NCBI GenBank assembly: GCA_019916065.1
Contig: CM034236.1
Span: 14,461,167-14,525,166, forward strand
DNA: 64,000 bases
Direction: 5' to 3'
From: Vitellaria paradoxa
Lineage: Eukaryota; Streptophyta; Magnoliopsida; Ericales; Sapotaceae
Shown piece after piece: positions 1 through 12,149 of this stretch. The notes beneath the pieces were generated by a model. That model was not told the DNA's origin and searched no databases. It saw nothing but the letters and a program-made list of their open reading frames with translations. The translations under genes were made by a program, and so were the position numbers. The number at the start of each line of letters is the position of its first letter. The first letter of the stretch is position 1.

Positions 1-107
1 ATAGAACTAATTCAAATAAGAAAAAAGTGCATGTTACTTGATAAAATGTTCACAAAGAGAGTGTGAAATGAGACTAAAAATAGCCAATGATTGCATGCAA
101 TCAATTA

Positions 108-1100
108 CTAAGAAGAAAGTGGTAACCAGTAGTCAGTAGTAGAACAATGATCAATAGGATCACTGGCCCAATCAGCATCCGAAGGAGCACACAACTGTAA
201 TAGAGAAGATAAGGAGAAGATAAGCCCATGACATAGAGTGCTCTTGACATACCTCAAAATTCGAAGAACAGCTGCACAATGAGTAGACCAAGGTGCATGC
301 ATAAACTGGCTAACCAAAGTGATAGCATGAGAGATGTCAAGACAAGTCAAAGTAAGATAAATAAGACTTCCAACAAGCTATCAATAACGAGTAGGGTCAG
401 ATAAGAGTCCTTCCTCAGTTGCAGGCAGCTTCACATTAGACTCCAAAGGACTGTCAATAGTTTTATTATCAGTCAGACCAACGTGAGAGAGAAGATTAGA
501 AGCATATTTAGCCTATGAAGGATAGAATCCTTGAGAGTTGGAGATAATCTCAAGACCCAGAAATAACTAAGTATGCCCAAATCCTTCATCTCAAATTTTT
601 GACTAAGAAACTACTGAAGTGCTTTGATGTTAGACAAATCATCACCAATTATAATCATATCATCAACATAAAGCAGTAGAAGAATGATATCGGTAGAGGA
701 TCGACGAATAAACAATACAGAGTCATAAGCACTGGGAGCAAACCCTTGCTGGGTTAAAACATAGCTGAATTAGAAAACTAAGTCCGAGAAGACTGTTTAA
801 GCCCATAAAGCACCCTACAAAGTTGGTAAGTTTTCTGAAGATGATGAGAGTATCCAGGAGGATGTGTCATGTAGACCTCATCAGTAAGGTTACCATTGAG
901 AAAGGTCTTTTTGACATCCATTTGGAATCATGTCCATCGTCGAATAGCTGTAATGGCAGTAAAAACTGAAAAAAAAAAATCAAACGAGCCACAGGAGGAA
1001 ATGTCTTCTCATAATCAATGCAATACTCCTAAGTAAATTCCTTCATAAAAAGACGAGCTTTATAACACTCTACTGATCTATCTACTTAAGTCTTTATTTT
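108..1100 (-). pseudogene. copia reverse transcriptase / RNase H remnant
   Basis: The residues near 350-130 (minus) match the copia RT-RNase H junction: SQFMHAPWSTH, AVLRILRYVKSTL, then the RNase H start DADWASDP. Near 930-870 the minus strand reads the conserved copia RT block MDVKKTFLNGN followed by EVYM. Between them the frame is broken several times. It would once have polymerised element cDNA in virus-like particles. It is now a relic. Confidence 0.8.
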
Positions 1101-1599
1101 ATAAACCCATTTACATCTTACTATAGCTTTATAAGGAGGCAAATTAACCAAGTCACAAGTATGGGTAAAAATAAGAACATTAAGTTCATCATTAATTACT
1201 TGCTGCCAAGTGGGTCAGAACTAGCCTCACTTGCAATAAGAGCGAGGCTTATAAAGAGATGTAATAACGGAATAACAATGGTAATCATTAAGATAAGGAG
1301 AATGAGCTCTTACCTGGGTGGGATGGTGAAACTTAGGTGATGATGGGGTAGAAACAGCAAGGGAAGGTTTAAGGGCAAAAACAGCAGGGAAAGGTTCGAG
1401 AGCAGAAGATGGAGATGAGGAATCCACAGGCATGCCAGATGAGCTGGGTGAGGACATCGAGTGGTCATGCTGAGAGTTTAAAGAACTTAACATCACAAGA
1501 GTTAGTATCTCGAAAGAAGGTAATAGAAGGACTAGTAAAAATGGATGAATAATAAGAAGGGCTAGAGCGACGCTTCAACATATCAGTAAATAAGTGATG

Positions 1600-2600
1600 T
1601 TTCCAGAATTGAATTTATTGGGAAAGACATAGGCATTTGGAAATAGGATCATAATAACGATAGCTCTTTTGTTCAATACCATAGCTAAGAAAATAACATA
1701 AGTAATAGCGAGGCTCTAATGTGGTACGTTTATGTTGGGGAAAAAGGATAAAACAAATACAACTAAAAATTTTAAAATATGAATAATCTGGTACTTTCCC
1801 ATTTAGATGCTCGTAAAAAGAGCAATTAGAAATTATGGAAGAATGAACCCTATTTATTGTGTAAATGGCTATGAGAACAACTTTTTCCCAAAAGGATTAA
1901 GGTAAGAAAGTAGAAATGAGAAGTGATAGAATGGTATTTAAAAAATGACGATATTTTCTTTTAGCACGAACATTTTGCTGGGATATATTAGGACAAGATA
2001 GGTGATGAAGAGACCTATTATTTTCAAGGTTTTCAAGAATAGAATTATCGTTATATTCCATAGTATTATCAGAATGAAAGATCTTAATCTTGCGAGAAAA
2101 TTGAGTCTTGATCATTTTGTGAGAATTATCAAAACTTTTGGGCAACTCAGATCGATTATGCAGTAAATAAATTCAATTGTATCGTGAAAAGTCATCAACA
2201 AAAATCACAAAGTAGCGACTCCCCCCCTTAGTGACAATAGGTGCAAGTTTCCAAATATCAGAATAAACAAGATCAAAAGGTGCAGCAGAAATAAAATCAC
2301 TCTTATTAATTGGTAAAGCAATTTTTTCCCTAATTGACATGGTAAACAATCTAAAGAAGAAAAATCAACAAGTCCTAAATGACGTTTTGATGCTAACAAA
2401 TGGACACGAGACAACAAAATATGACCAATATGAGAGTGCCACAATCTAGAAGTGGTGATGGCAGCTGCAACTGTCTAAGAAACTGATAAGAAGGGTTAGG
2501 AAGATACGGAGAAGTAAACTCAAAGAGGAGACCAACTTTGCGCCATGTCTCAATCAACTAGTATGTCTAAAGATCCTACACAATGCACCCATTATTATAA
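1600..2600 (-). pseudogene. copia GAG-pre-integrase / integrase remnant
   Basis: On the minus strand, 2,444-2,205 reads a GAG-pre-integrase zinc-finger region (H..H then C..C: WHSHIGHI and CLPCQLGKK). A broken integrase core follows toward 1,600. The segment 2,600-2,450 can still be read as the residues that normally precede this domain, with frameshifts. No intact DDE core is left. Confidence 0.7.
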
Positions 2601-2619
2601 GATTTTACAATGTAACAAA

Positions 2620-3165
2620 GTGTAATACTCTGTATTTATTTTTAGCCATTTATGTATTATTTTGAGCCAATAAAATATTTAGATTGAGATTGGACCATTT
2701 TATTTTATTTTCCTAGGCCGAGCTAGCTTAAAGTAGCATTAAGTTGGACAACTAGGCCAAGGGCCCAACCATTTTCTTTTCTTTTCTTCCTTTCTTTTTT
2801 CTTTTCTTTCCAGTGGGCTGCGGGTGATTTAGGGGAGAAAGGAGAAGAAAGAAAGAAAGAAAAGAGAAGGGAGAGAGAGAAAGTGTTTTCTAGAGAAGGA
2901 ACATAGTGGATCCCTGGTATTTTCAGTGTCGTGATCATCATGGCAGTGTCGGATCATTGTGATTTTGCTCTAGGTGGGAGAAATGGAAGAGAGAAGTTTT
3001 AAAACTTCAAGATTCTTTGCTTTTTTCTTCATCTTTTCTCCAGATCTGAGGTGGATGAAACTTATATTCATGTTCTAGACATTGTTAAGATGATTTTAAC
3101 ATATATCTGTATATGCTTGATTTGGTTGAATGTTATGAGACTTGTGCATGTATATATGTATATAC
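2620..3165. repeat. Possible LTR-like fragment beginning TGTAATACTC
   Basis: It starts with TGTAATACTCTG at 2,620, a form common at the ends of plant Gypsy LTRs. It then has a pyrimidine-rich tract (2,765-2,810), a purine-rich tract (2,835-2,885) and unremarkable AT-rich sequence. It ends where the segmental duplication at 3,171 begins. I see no matching second LTR or target duplication, so this is only a suggestion. Confidence 0.25.
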
Positions 3166-3170
3166 AAATG

Positions 3171-4877
3171 TGAATTCAGAACAAATTCTTATTAAATTTA
3201 TGAATTAGTTTAATTAATTTGAATTTTAAATGATTTCAATTTTTTCATTTCACTTTATGAAAAAACACATAATGATGTTAGGATGATTTAAAATAAAATG
3301 AATTCTTATCATATTTAAGTCACATAAAAATATCAAGGAGAGTAATGAAAGATTTTGAAATTACTTATTTTGTAAACAAATATATATATACATTATACAA
3401 AATTCAAACATGAAAAAATCAAGGCAACATTTTGTTTAGAAAATATTTATCGTTTTGTGTGAAAAATGACATTTTGTTATTTTTTATTTTTCTTAAAAAT
3501 GTTATATTATTTTCCGAAAAAGACTCCAAACCAAACATATTTTTCAAAAATTTTCATTGTTTAGAAAAATGAAAATAGAAAATAAGTAAAAACACAAACA
3601 AACCAATAGCCCTTAAAGATTCGGTTTACAAAAAAAACACCCAAAAAAATCTAATTTTTATAAATTTTTTTCAATTTTCTCCGATCAAATTTCGACATGT
3701 GTCACTTTTATATAAATTTTTTTATCATTTTTGGCTAACCAAACAACACTTTTAGGAAAACAAAAACATGTAAAATAATAGCACATAAAAATTTGTGTCA
3801 ATGTTTGTTATTATTTTATTCAAAAACATATCTGAAATATCTTTTCAATTGACGCTTATATTTTTTTTAAATAACGCTTTACACTTTTACCCTTACTTTG
3901 TTTTTACTTTTGATGTTGTGTCTAGAAATTTGGGGATATTAAGCAAAATTCTTAGGAGGCCTAAAGTATGCAACTCCTTATTATAACATTTTTTTTTTTT
4001 TTTACTACTAGTAACAAATTTACAAAGAGCACCACGTTGAGATTGAATTAATTTTTAAACTCTTCTTTTTTTATTTTCTTTTATTTTTCATAATCACATT
4101 CATTTTTTCTATTTGACATATTCTTCACTACAAAGTTAAAATTGTAGTTAAAAAATATACAATCATAGTATCTAACTAACAATACAAATTTAGTTTTTAA
4201 ATAAAAAATAAAATACTTAAATCACATAACCAACACAAATAAAAAAATTATAAATAACCTAAAAATAAAACAAAAAGAATTATGTAACCATATAACTTGG
4301 TATAAAGAACTTTTTTTTTTTATTTTTTTCCCAAAAAGTTTGAAAACTCTTAAGTGGTTTAGCCTGATTAACAGTCACTAGCAATTCAAATCCTAATCCA
4401 CCCATAAGTAATCAAATTAGTTTTTAAAATATAAAATGAAATCATTCCTTTCACTTTTGGTCTATTTATTTCTTTAATTACAGTAATATTTCTCACTGTA
4501 AGAGTTAAACAGGGGGAGGAACAAGGAGGATGATGCACATAGCAGTGCAAGATCAAAATCAAGGCCCAGCTTTTACAGGGACAATGATTTCTGTGATGCC
4601 TAAATCTTACATCTTTCACAGATTAGCAGCCCCATCTCATAACATTATTTGTAATGCCATGATTTACAAATCCAATCACAAGCCATTAAACTAGAAAATA
4701 TCATGTGTATATATATACATAAATATACATAAACAAACATGGAAAGGTTTCGAAATGTGTTTATATATACACATAGATACATGTAAACAAACATGTAATG
4801 GTTTCAAAATTAAACTCATTTGTTCAACAATTAACAAGAAAAAAACCACAGACAGCCAGCAAGATTATCTGCTAATA
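3171..4877 (-). repeat. Segmental duplicate, left half: 3' flank and 3' UTR side of the G3BP-like gene
   Basis: This block aligns over its whole length, same orientation, with 37,974-40,042, the sequence downstream of the G3BP-like gene's last exon. Shared landmarks include the blocks around 3,215/38,020, 3,895/39,070 and 4,600/39,750. It lacks the roughly 340-bp MITE present at 38,381-38,718, so it preserves the empty site. Homology stops at TGCTAATA (4,870-4,877). The continuation of the gene copy resumes 13 kb away at 17,972. Confidence 0.85.
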
Positions 4878-5138
4878 TAGAAATAAAGAACTAACAATTA
4901 TTTGACGACACCAATCTTAGCTGATTTAATTGACCACCATGATTGTGGCTAATAATATGGGAACAAATTATTGGCATTTATTTGACAACCCAAATCATGA
5001 TTGATTCGTTTGACAGCCATAATTTCCTTGTATCATATTTTTTTTATACTTGTACAAAGCCAATATAAATATAGTAGGACCCTCACATAATTCTATGTAA
5101 AAGGCAATTATTATTCAAAATTATTTTGTTCTATTTTA
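4878..5138 (+). mobile_element. Possible truncated copia LTR
   Basis: The sequence lies directly upstream of a copia primer-binding site and has a TATA-like element near 5,061, as expected for an LTR. It does not begin with TG and no partner LTR is visible, so it is probably 5' truncated at the junction with the duplicated block. Confidence 0.35.
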
Positions 5139-5150
5139 TGGTATCAGAAC
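5139..5150 (+). other. Copia primer-binding site (initiator tRNA-Met)
   Basis: TGGTATCAGAAC differs by one base from the standard plant copia PBS TGGTATCAGAGC. It lies between the LTR-like sequence and the gag remnant on the plus strand. Confidence 0.7.
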
Positions 5151-5798
5151 CCATGACTAATGTCCTAATGGCTTTTTCCAACTCTTCCACCGTGTCTTCC
5201 ACAATCTTCGCTAATGCCGATCTTAGCACCACCACTATTCCTTCAAGCCTTCAAAGTCTTGTCACCATTAAACTCACTAAAGGCAACTATTTACTGCAAA
5301 AAGCACAAGTTCTACCTTATTTGCATGGCCAACGATTATAGGCTATGTTGGTGGCAGTATTCGTTGTCCTCTTGCACTTGTTCAAAAAGTCATCTCAAGC
5401 GATGCACCTCCTAGCCTCACTTGCAATCCTAAATAGGATGCTTGGTTCATTCAAGACCAAATTGTTCTTCGCCTTTTAATGCCATCCCTCTATGAAACTG
5501 TGATCTCCAATGTGGTTGGTTTCACAAAATCTCAAGATGTGTGGAATGATCTAGAATGCATTTTCTTTGCTCATTGCTGAGCAAATATATCTCAAACTTG
5601 ACGCAAGCTGTCCACTCTTAAGAAGGGAAACTCCTCCATTTCTAAATATTTTCAAAAGGCAAGATCAATGGTAGACACTCTAGCTGCCGCAGAACAATCT
5701 CTCAAAGAAGAAGAATTCGTCAACTATCTCTTAGCCAATTTGGAATCCTCATACGATCCTATCATCACCTCCATCAAAACAAAGGCAGATCCTATAGA
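5151..5798 (+). pseudogene. copia gag (UBN2-type) remnant
   Basis: Plus-strand reading gives the plant copia gag: an N-terminal Ser/Thr-rich leader, then LTKGNYL near 5,275, LRLLMPSLYETV near 5,470 and YLLANLESSYDPI near 5,730. Stops near 5,578 and 5,600 break it. The product would have been the capsid. At about 5,798 the homology ends abruptly and minus-strand RNase H begins, so this element has been joined to an inverted piece. Confidence 0.75.
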
Positions 5799-6235
5799 TA
5801 TCATTATAGGCGATTTGGATGGCATCGGTATTATCACAATATAGAGGATTACTATTAGTGAAAGAGAGACCCATATCTGCAAAAAGCCAACAAAGCCAGA
5901 GGAGCTTAGAAGTAGTGTCAGCAAGTACACGATATTCAGCTTTGATGCTGGAACGGATAATGATAGACTGCTTCTTACTTCACTAAGAAATGAGTGAATT
6001 ACTATGAAGAAAGTAGTAACCAGTAGTAGAACAATGATCAATAGGATCACTGGCCCAATCAGCATCTGAAAAAGCACGCAACTGTAATAGAGAAGATGAG
6101 GAAAAGAGAAGCCTATGAAATAGAGTGCTCTTGATATACCTCAAAATTCGAAGAATAGTTGCATAGTGAGTAGACCAGGGTGCATGCATTAACTGACTGA
6201 CTAAAATGATAGCATAAGAGATGTCAAGACATGTC
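5799..6235 (-). pseudogene. copia RT/RNase H fragment, inverted relative to the gag
   Basis: Minus-strand reading from 6,189 gives HAPWSTHYATILRILRYIKS, DADWASDP near 6,050, AEYRVLADTTSKLLWL near 5,920 and YCDNTDAIQIA near 5,820. This is the end of RT and most of RNase H. It closely matches 108-350 at the DNA level, so both come from one family. It is truncated at both ends and has one frameshift. Confidence 0.8.
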
Positions 6236-6240
6236 TGCTA

Positions 6241-7048
6241 ATTTATCAGATGAGTTTTAATGTTCAATTTTTAAAAAAATGAAACTAAAAATAAAAATTA
6301 AAAACAAAATTGTTGCCAAATGAGTTCTAAATGCTTTTTGATATAGAAAATGAAATAATTTCATGTCTAGCTTTCTCTTTTTCCATCTCGCAAAAGTAGT
6401 TTTGATGGTTTGCTGTTTACACCAGAAGCAGTAATAGGGTAGCTAATTTAGCCTAGATTTCACTAGCGAAATTGGATAGCTAATAAATAATTAAGTAATT
6501 GCCTGGAATTATATAAATGAGTATAAATTTATAAAAGTTGTAGTTTTTTAATTCGTACTGTGAGTAAAAAATTTAAATTTTATAGAAATTTATATAAGTT
6601 TATAATAATTTTGAGTAATCCAGATGATGCCATATTAGTGTATTAAATGTTTTTTTTTTTTTTTGGGTAAGTATTAGTGTATTAAATGTTGAATGTAATA
6701 TATGATTAATTTTTTTAGCATTTAAAAATTAAAATATGAAATGAGATAAGAGATATAATTTGAAACAAACTTTAATATGAAATAATTTAAATTTTTTAAA
6801 TCTTAACAAAAAAAATTAATTGAAAAATAAAAATATACAATACCATGCGAAAGTATTATTAAAAATCTTCATTTTAAAGTATATACCTCGGAAGGGACTC
6901 AATATTCCTCAAAAAGAAAATAAAACATCAACAAAAACACGCAAGAATGCACATAATTAATGATTCAATCTCTTCTTGTATCCTTTAATCAAATATATTA
7001 ATAGACGGACAAATCTCAATTATTACAACATAATAGTGATGGAGGAGG
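6241..7048. other. AT-rich intergenic sequence, nothing recognised
   Basis: There is no coding potential. It contains poly-T runs, including one at about 6,650 followed by GGGTAAG, and short AT-rich stretches. I see no element boundaries. Confidence 0.5.
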
Positions 7049-7064
7049 ATTTTTCTTCCTTCTC

Positions 7065-7198
7065 ATTTTTTTTTTTTGAAAGGTAAAATTTTTTTTTTTT
7101 AAACAGGGGAGAGGAAAGACTCAAACCCAATTCATGAGCGGATAAAAGAAAGACTCTTAACCACTGAGTTACATGTCACGCTCAAAGATTAAGATAGA
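7065..7198 (-). mobile_element. tRNA-derived SINE with 16-bp target-site duplication
   Basis: On the minus strand it has an A-box-like block (rc of 7,161-7,171, TAACTCAGTGG) and a B-box-like block (rc of 7,118-7,128, GGGTTTGAGTC). It ends in TTACCTTTC plus poly-A, seen as the T-run after 7,065. The 16-bp repeat ATTTTTCTTCCTTCTC flanks it at 7,049-7,064 and 7,199-7,214. The perfect long repeat and the poly-A tail show LINE-mediated insertion. Confidence 0.85.
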
Positions 7199-7294
7199 AT
7201 TTTTCTTCCTTCTCGTAGCAAAGCTATGATGGGGACTTATCTTCTTTGTCATGAACCGAAACAAAAATTGATCAGTGACCCCAAACAATTCCCA

Positions 7295-7326
<32 letters not shown>
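7295..7326. repeat. (ATT)n microsatellite
   Basis: About ten uninterrupted ATT units. Confidence 0.95.
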
Positions 7327-7327
<1 letters not shown>

Positions 7328-7675
7328 ACAAAACTCACAGTTATTAAATCCCAAGTGATGAAGTGGGACTTTTTATTATTTTTCTAATTTTTTTCTTCTT
7401 TTCTCATGCCCTTTTTCTGGCCTCGAAGCAATAATTTTAGGACATGTTTGAACTAATAATTTGTTCAAAAAAGAATAAAAATTTAAAATTTCTCTTCTTA
7501 TTTGAATTGTAATAAAAATAAAAGGAAAAAGACATTGAATTTAAGAAATTAAAATTTGTTAAATTAAAAAATTAATATATTAATGTATGTATTCAATTAT
7601 AAGATTAATTACATTTTACCTTTTTGTGGTTTGAACAAAAAATATAAAAACCTCTTCTAATTTAAAGTTAATATA

Positions 7676-7710
7676 CAATTTTTCGTAATTTAGACTAAAT
7701 TACGAAATTG
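7676..7710. repeat. Short AT-rich palindrome
   Basis: Two arms of about 15 bp (TTCGTAATTTAG and TAAATTACGAA) are separated by two bases. This may be the remnant of a small inverted-repeat element or a chance hairpin. Confidence 0.5.
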
Positions 7711-7915
7711 ACAAAAAAATATTAAATTTAACTCAATTTATGTTATAAATACCATAAAAGTTCATATTTGGTATCCAAAAAATATTAAAAAGATTAAAAT
7801 CAATCTATCTAACCATAACCGTGAGCGAAACTTATATCCAAACCCGTCGGTCTTAGTTCAGTGCTGCATAGTTAGACCTCACTTTCTTAAGAACTGTGTG
7901 AATTTAAAAAATTTA

Positions 7916-8233
7916 GGAGAGGCATTTGGAGGTATAATTTTAAGTAGTTTTTAGTTTTTTTTTTGTTAAAAATTAATAATTTTTGGTTTGTTTGGTGAAG
8001 GAAATAGTAATTTTTTGTAACTTTTAAATGTTTGGTAAAATTTTTAGTAACTTTTAACATTTTATAGCAATTTTGGTTAACTTTTAATAACTTTTAGTAA
8101 TTTTTAGTAACTTTTGAATTGAGAAATTACTATAATAAAGTAAAAAAAAATAAAAGTTAATAATTTAGTGAACACTAAAAAGTCAAAAGAGAGTAATTTT
8201 TTTCTAAAAAATTTTGCTACCAAACGCTCTCTC
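7916..8233. mobile_element. MITE-like element
   Basis: The left end GGAGAGGCATTTGG and the reverse complement of the right end (GAGAGCGTTTGG) match imperfectly over about 25 bp. The interior is AT-rich with recurring AGTAACTTTT words and no coding potential. No clear target duplication was found. Confidence 0.5.
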
Positions 8234-8448
8234 AATGATAGAGGGGCAGAAGCGCTTTTCATAAAGCATCTAATTGCAATTCTAAAGCTAAATTAAATCA
8301 TTTCATAGTTGAGATTAATAATTCAAATCCATGCTTTTTTCTCTTTACAACAACAACATGGGGTAGGTTGTATTTGAAAATTTTGAGGAATCATGGACTC
8401 ACGGTTTTCGTGCAACGCACTTAATTTTCAAAATATTAGATCAACTTC

Positions 8449-8475
8449 TTTTTTTTTGGGGGTGGGGGGGGGGGG
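8449..8475. repeat. T(9)/G-rich compound homopolymer
   Basis: Nine T residues run straight into G5, one T, then G12. It is one of several poly-T/poly-G or poly-C/poly-A compounds in the window. Confidence 0.9.
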
Positions 8476-9357
8476 TTGTTCGTTTATTATATCTAGGCGG
8501 TTCAAGTACTAAGTAACGGATCCGACTCCCCAACTCTTTTTTTTTATTTTTTGAAAGGTCCCTCACTCTTTTTTACTCTTACTCTTTTTTTACTTTTCTA
8601 AATCTCAATTCTTGATTTCATTTAGAAGCTGACAATACAATTTTTTTATAAATCTTATTATATTGGTTTTGTCTCTTCAATTAATACATTATAACTATTT
8701 TTATACTTATTACAAATTGAGTTTCTATTTTTAGTTCTTAAAAAAAATAGATAGTTGAGGTAAAAAAAAAAAAAAAAAGAGCAGAGTAAAAAAAAGCAGG
8801 GGAGCCGAGTCCCTTAGTAATTTGGATCGTCTAATGTCCCGTACAATAAGAAAGTTTTAAATTTAAAAAAATATATATGGATCTATATTTAATTATTGTA
8901 AATTTATTATATTCTTAATTTCAATGCATTACTTGCTATCAATGTTAAATAAAAAAATGTAATTAATGTAGAAAAATTATATGAAATATCTCTTTTTACT
9001 TTAAAATAAGTATAAAATATCGAAAATGTAATTGAGATTTTAAAACATTAAAAAAACCCTTTGTCTTCTCAATTGTAGTCCAGTTTTATCTCCAAAATTG
9101 AAGCCAATGTTTGTAAATGAAAAACAATGAAATAAAATAAATATATTTTATTTATATTTATAAAACAATGAAATAAAAATAATATGGCCAAGCCATGTTA
9201 ATCTGAAGCCACGATTAATCTTCTATTACTGGCTTCTTGATAAAGAAAATGTATTTCTTGAGATGACCCATTTGGATTTCTTATTACATATGTGTGTGTG
9301 ATTTTTCCCAACTGCATCAATTTTCCAGCATAATTGTAGCTGCATCTTAACCATTTA

Positions 9358-10245
9358 TTTAATTAACTACTACTGCTTCTCTAATTAATTACTATATTAT
9401 TACGTAAATTACCTAGAGATAATACTATAATATTATTATTTGTCCTAATTTTCTTATCGCATTCATATTGGATTGGACTGGACCCAAGAAAGATATTGGA
9501 TTGGACTGAGCCTAAGAAAAATATTGGATTGAACCCAAACAAGATTAGGGGTTTACTTTTAATTAGTAATTGAACTAATTAAATATTATTAATTAACTAC
9601 TATTGCTTGTCTAATTAATTACTATATTATTACGTAAATTACCTAGAGATAATACTATAATATTATTATTTGACCTAATTTTCTTATCGTATTAATATTG
9701 GATTGCACTGGACCCAAGAAAGATATTGGATTGGACTGGGCCCAAGAAAAATATTGGATTGGGCCCAGGCAAGATTAGGGGTTTACTTTTAATTAGTAAT
9801 TGAATTAATTAAATATTATTAATTAACTACAGCTGCTTGTCTAATTAATTACTATATTATTACGTAAATTACCTAGAGATAATACTATAATATTATTATT
9901 TGACCTAATTTTCTTATCGTATTCATATTGGATTGGACTGGGCCCAAGAAAGATATTGGATTGGGTCCAGGTAAGATTAGGGGTTTACTTTTAATTAGTA
10001 ATTAAACTAATTAAATATTATTAATTAACTACTGCTGCTTGTCTAATTAATTACTATATTATTACGTAAATTACCTAGAGATAATATTATAATATTATTA
10101 TTTGACCTAATTTTCTTATCATATTCATATTGGATTGGACTGGACCCAAGAAAAATATTGGATTGGACTGGGCCCAAGAAAGATATTGGATTGGGTCCAA
10201 GCAAGATTAGAGGTTTACTTTTGGATTGGGCCTAAGGATTAGAGT
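9358..10245. repeat. Tandem array of ~230-bp units (4 copies)
   Basis: The block CTAATTAATTACTATATTAT recurs at 9,381, 9,611, 9,841 and 10,043, giving periods of 230, 230 and 202 bp. Each unit contains a shorter nested repeat of about 28 bp built on ATATTGGATTGGACTG and CCCAAGAAA. The third unit is shorter because it has one fewer nested repeat. Units differ by only a few bases, so the array is fairly recent. There is no coding potential. Confidence 0.9.
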
Positions 10246-10406
10246 TAATTATTATTATTTAAAAAATAACACTTAAATAAACTATCTGAAAATCAATTAT
10301 ACAACAAATTAAATAATATGATACAAATTATGTCACACCCCGAAATCCGCAATTGGGGATGTGGGAACGAAACTCAAAAATAAATATCATGCAACCATAT
10401 TCAGGA

Positions 10407-10437
<31 letters not shown>

Positions 10438-10680
10438 GCTGGCTTAGTAAATAAAATTTTATATCAAACATGTCATGACACTGAAGGATTTAAGACATAA
10501 AGTTTGATAATTCATAATAAATAGAAAATGAAATATTTTACACTAATTCAAAAGCCTAAAATACTTATAATTAAGTCTAGTTTCATAAAAATAAGATTTA
10601 AAATTTATTCATAAAGCCATATAATACAGATTTTAAAAATACTAAATGGGTATTTCTGTTAAAACCATACAGAATAGCTC

Positions 10681-11395
10681 ACTTTCACGATTTTTCTAAA
10701 ATACATTTTAAATCCAAAAATTTTGAAATTTTTATAGAGAGCTCATTCATATATCTAGTTTAACATATAAAAATTTTAAAAATTATATCAACTTTTATCT
10801 ATACCTTTTATACCAAATATCTGACTGTTGTCAGTACAGCAACCTAAACCAAACAGCCAGGTTTCAATATTTTTATAAAATAAAATATTACTTAAAAATT
10901 TATAAAATATTTACTGTATAATCTTTAACATGTCTAGTTCCATATATAAAATTTTTAGAAATTAATTTAATCTCTAGGTATCATTTTTATACCAAAAATC
11001 AACCTCCTATCAGCACAGCAAATTAAAACAAACAGTCAAACTTCACGATTTTTATAAAATCTATTTTAACTAAAAAAATATGAAATTTTTACTGGATACT
11101 ATTTTGGATATGTACTCCCATATATAAAAATATCAAAAATTAATTCGGCCTCTAAGTATGAATTTCATATAAAAACAGTGTGCTGATCCAGATACAAAAA
11201 TCTCAACCAATCAGTCAAGTTTGACTATTTTTAATAAATTCATTTAAATTCCAAAAATTATGAAATTTTTACAGGAAACTCTTATAATGTCTAATTTAAC
11301 ATATAAAATTTTCATAAATTAAATCGATCTCTAAGTATGATTTTTATGAGAAAACAGTATACCCATTTTAGTGTGAAAGTTCCAGAATTTCACAT
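10681..11395. repeat. Four diverged ~179-bp tandem units inside the solo LTR
   Basis: Anchor GAAATTTTTA (or a variant) occurs at 10,725, about 10,903, 11,082 and 11,262. Each unit has the same order: a TTCACGATTTTTATAAA-like start, the anchor, a TCTAGTT..CATATATAAA block, a CTAAGTATGATTTT block and a CAGTCA-like end. The copies are well diverged, so the duplication predates this insertion or the family itself carries it. Confidence 0.8.
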
Positions 11396-11439
11396 GCATA
11401 ATCAAGAATCAATTCATAGAATAGCTTTTTCATCTCTTG

Positions 11440-11483
11440 CGCGCGCGCGCGCGCGCGCACACACACACACACATATATATAAA
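11440..11483. repeat. Compound (GC)n(AC)n(AT)n microsatellite
   Basis: About ten GC, seven AC and several AT dinucleotides follow each other without interruption, inside the solo LTR. Confidence 0.95.
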
Positions 11484-12149
11484 TATATATGTTTAACATG
11501 ATAAAAAAAATTATATCAAATAAACACAATCCCACCTACCTCACTACACACGTAGATGATCGATGTGTAAAGTAATCAACACCAACTCAAGTTAGCCTTA
11601 AACACGAACCGGTAATTGTCTTTGAAACGGTAATTATGCGTTTTTTCGAAAATCTCCCTACAATCGTTACCAATATACAACCGATAGTATGATCTATCTC
11701 TCCTCTCTCTCTCTTAAATTTGAAAGGCCAAAGTGAAAAGTGCAGAATTTTGTTGGTGAAAAATCATAGATGGTGAATGTTCTTTTTGACAACCCTAGAG
11801 TACCTCTCTCTCTTATTCAAATGCACTTATAAAACCCTCCTTAATTTCCCTATAACTCCCATAACCTACCAACTCTAAATCTCCCATGCCTAATGAGAGT
11901 TATTAATATAATTACAAACACATAACATAAAAAAAAATTAAGACAAATACATAAAATATAAATGGGGTCCAAGAATATCAAAATTTAAAATATTATAAAT
12001 TAAAAATCAAAAATTTTGAGTCTTTACAAATTAAATAAATTAACAATAGATATTACGAACAATTCAATATTTACTCATTATAACATAAATCAAATTATGA
12101 TTTCAGATAATAAAACTATTTTCAATAATTTGAGTAACCAGCCATTACA

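Larger units (their letters stand above)
100..2610 (-). mobile_element. Degenerate Ty1/copia retrotransposon fragment, pol only
   Basis: Read on the minus strand, this stretch runs from a GAG-pre-integrase motif (2,444 downward, WHSHIGHI then CQLGKK) through integrase remnants (about 2,300-1,600) and reverse transcriptase (about 1,100-400) to the end of RT and start of RNase H (350-108). Gag, PBS and both LTRs are missing, and homology stops near 100. Many stops and frameshifts break every domain, so it cannot make protein. The RT/RNase H part is the same family as the fragment at 5,799-6,235. Confidence 0.85.
10331..12028. mobile_element. Solo LTR, about 1.7 kb, with 5-bp target duplication
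   Basis: The sequence begins TGTCACACCCCG and ends TCTTTACA, a standard TG...CA pair with TGT/ACA ends. It is flanked by AATTA on both sides (10,326-10,330 and 12,029-12,033). No PBS, polypurine tract or pol sequence is attached, so it is best read as a solo LTR left after recombination between two LTRs. The TGTCACACCCCG start is typical of plant Gypsy-type LTRs. The flanks are AT-rich, so the 5-bp match alone is weak, but it coincides exactly with the LTR ends. Confidence 0.7.
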
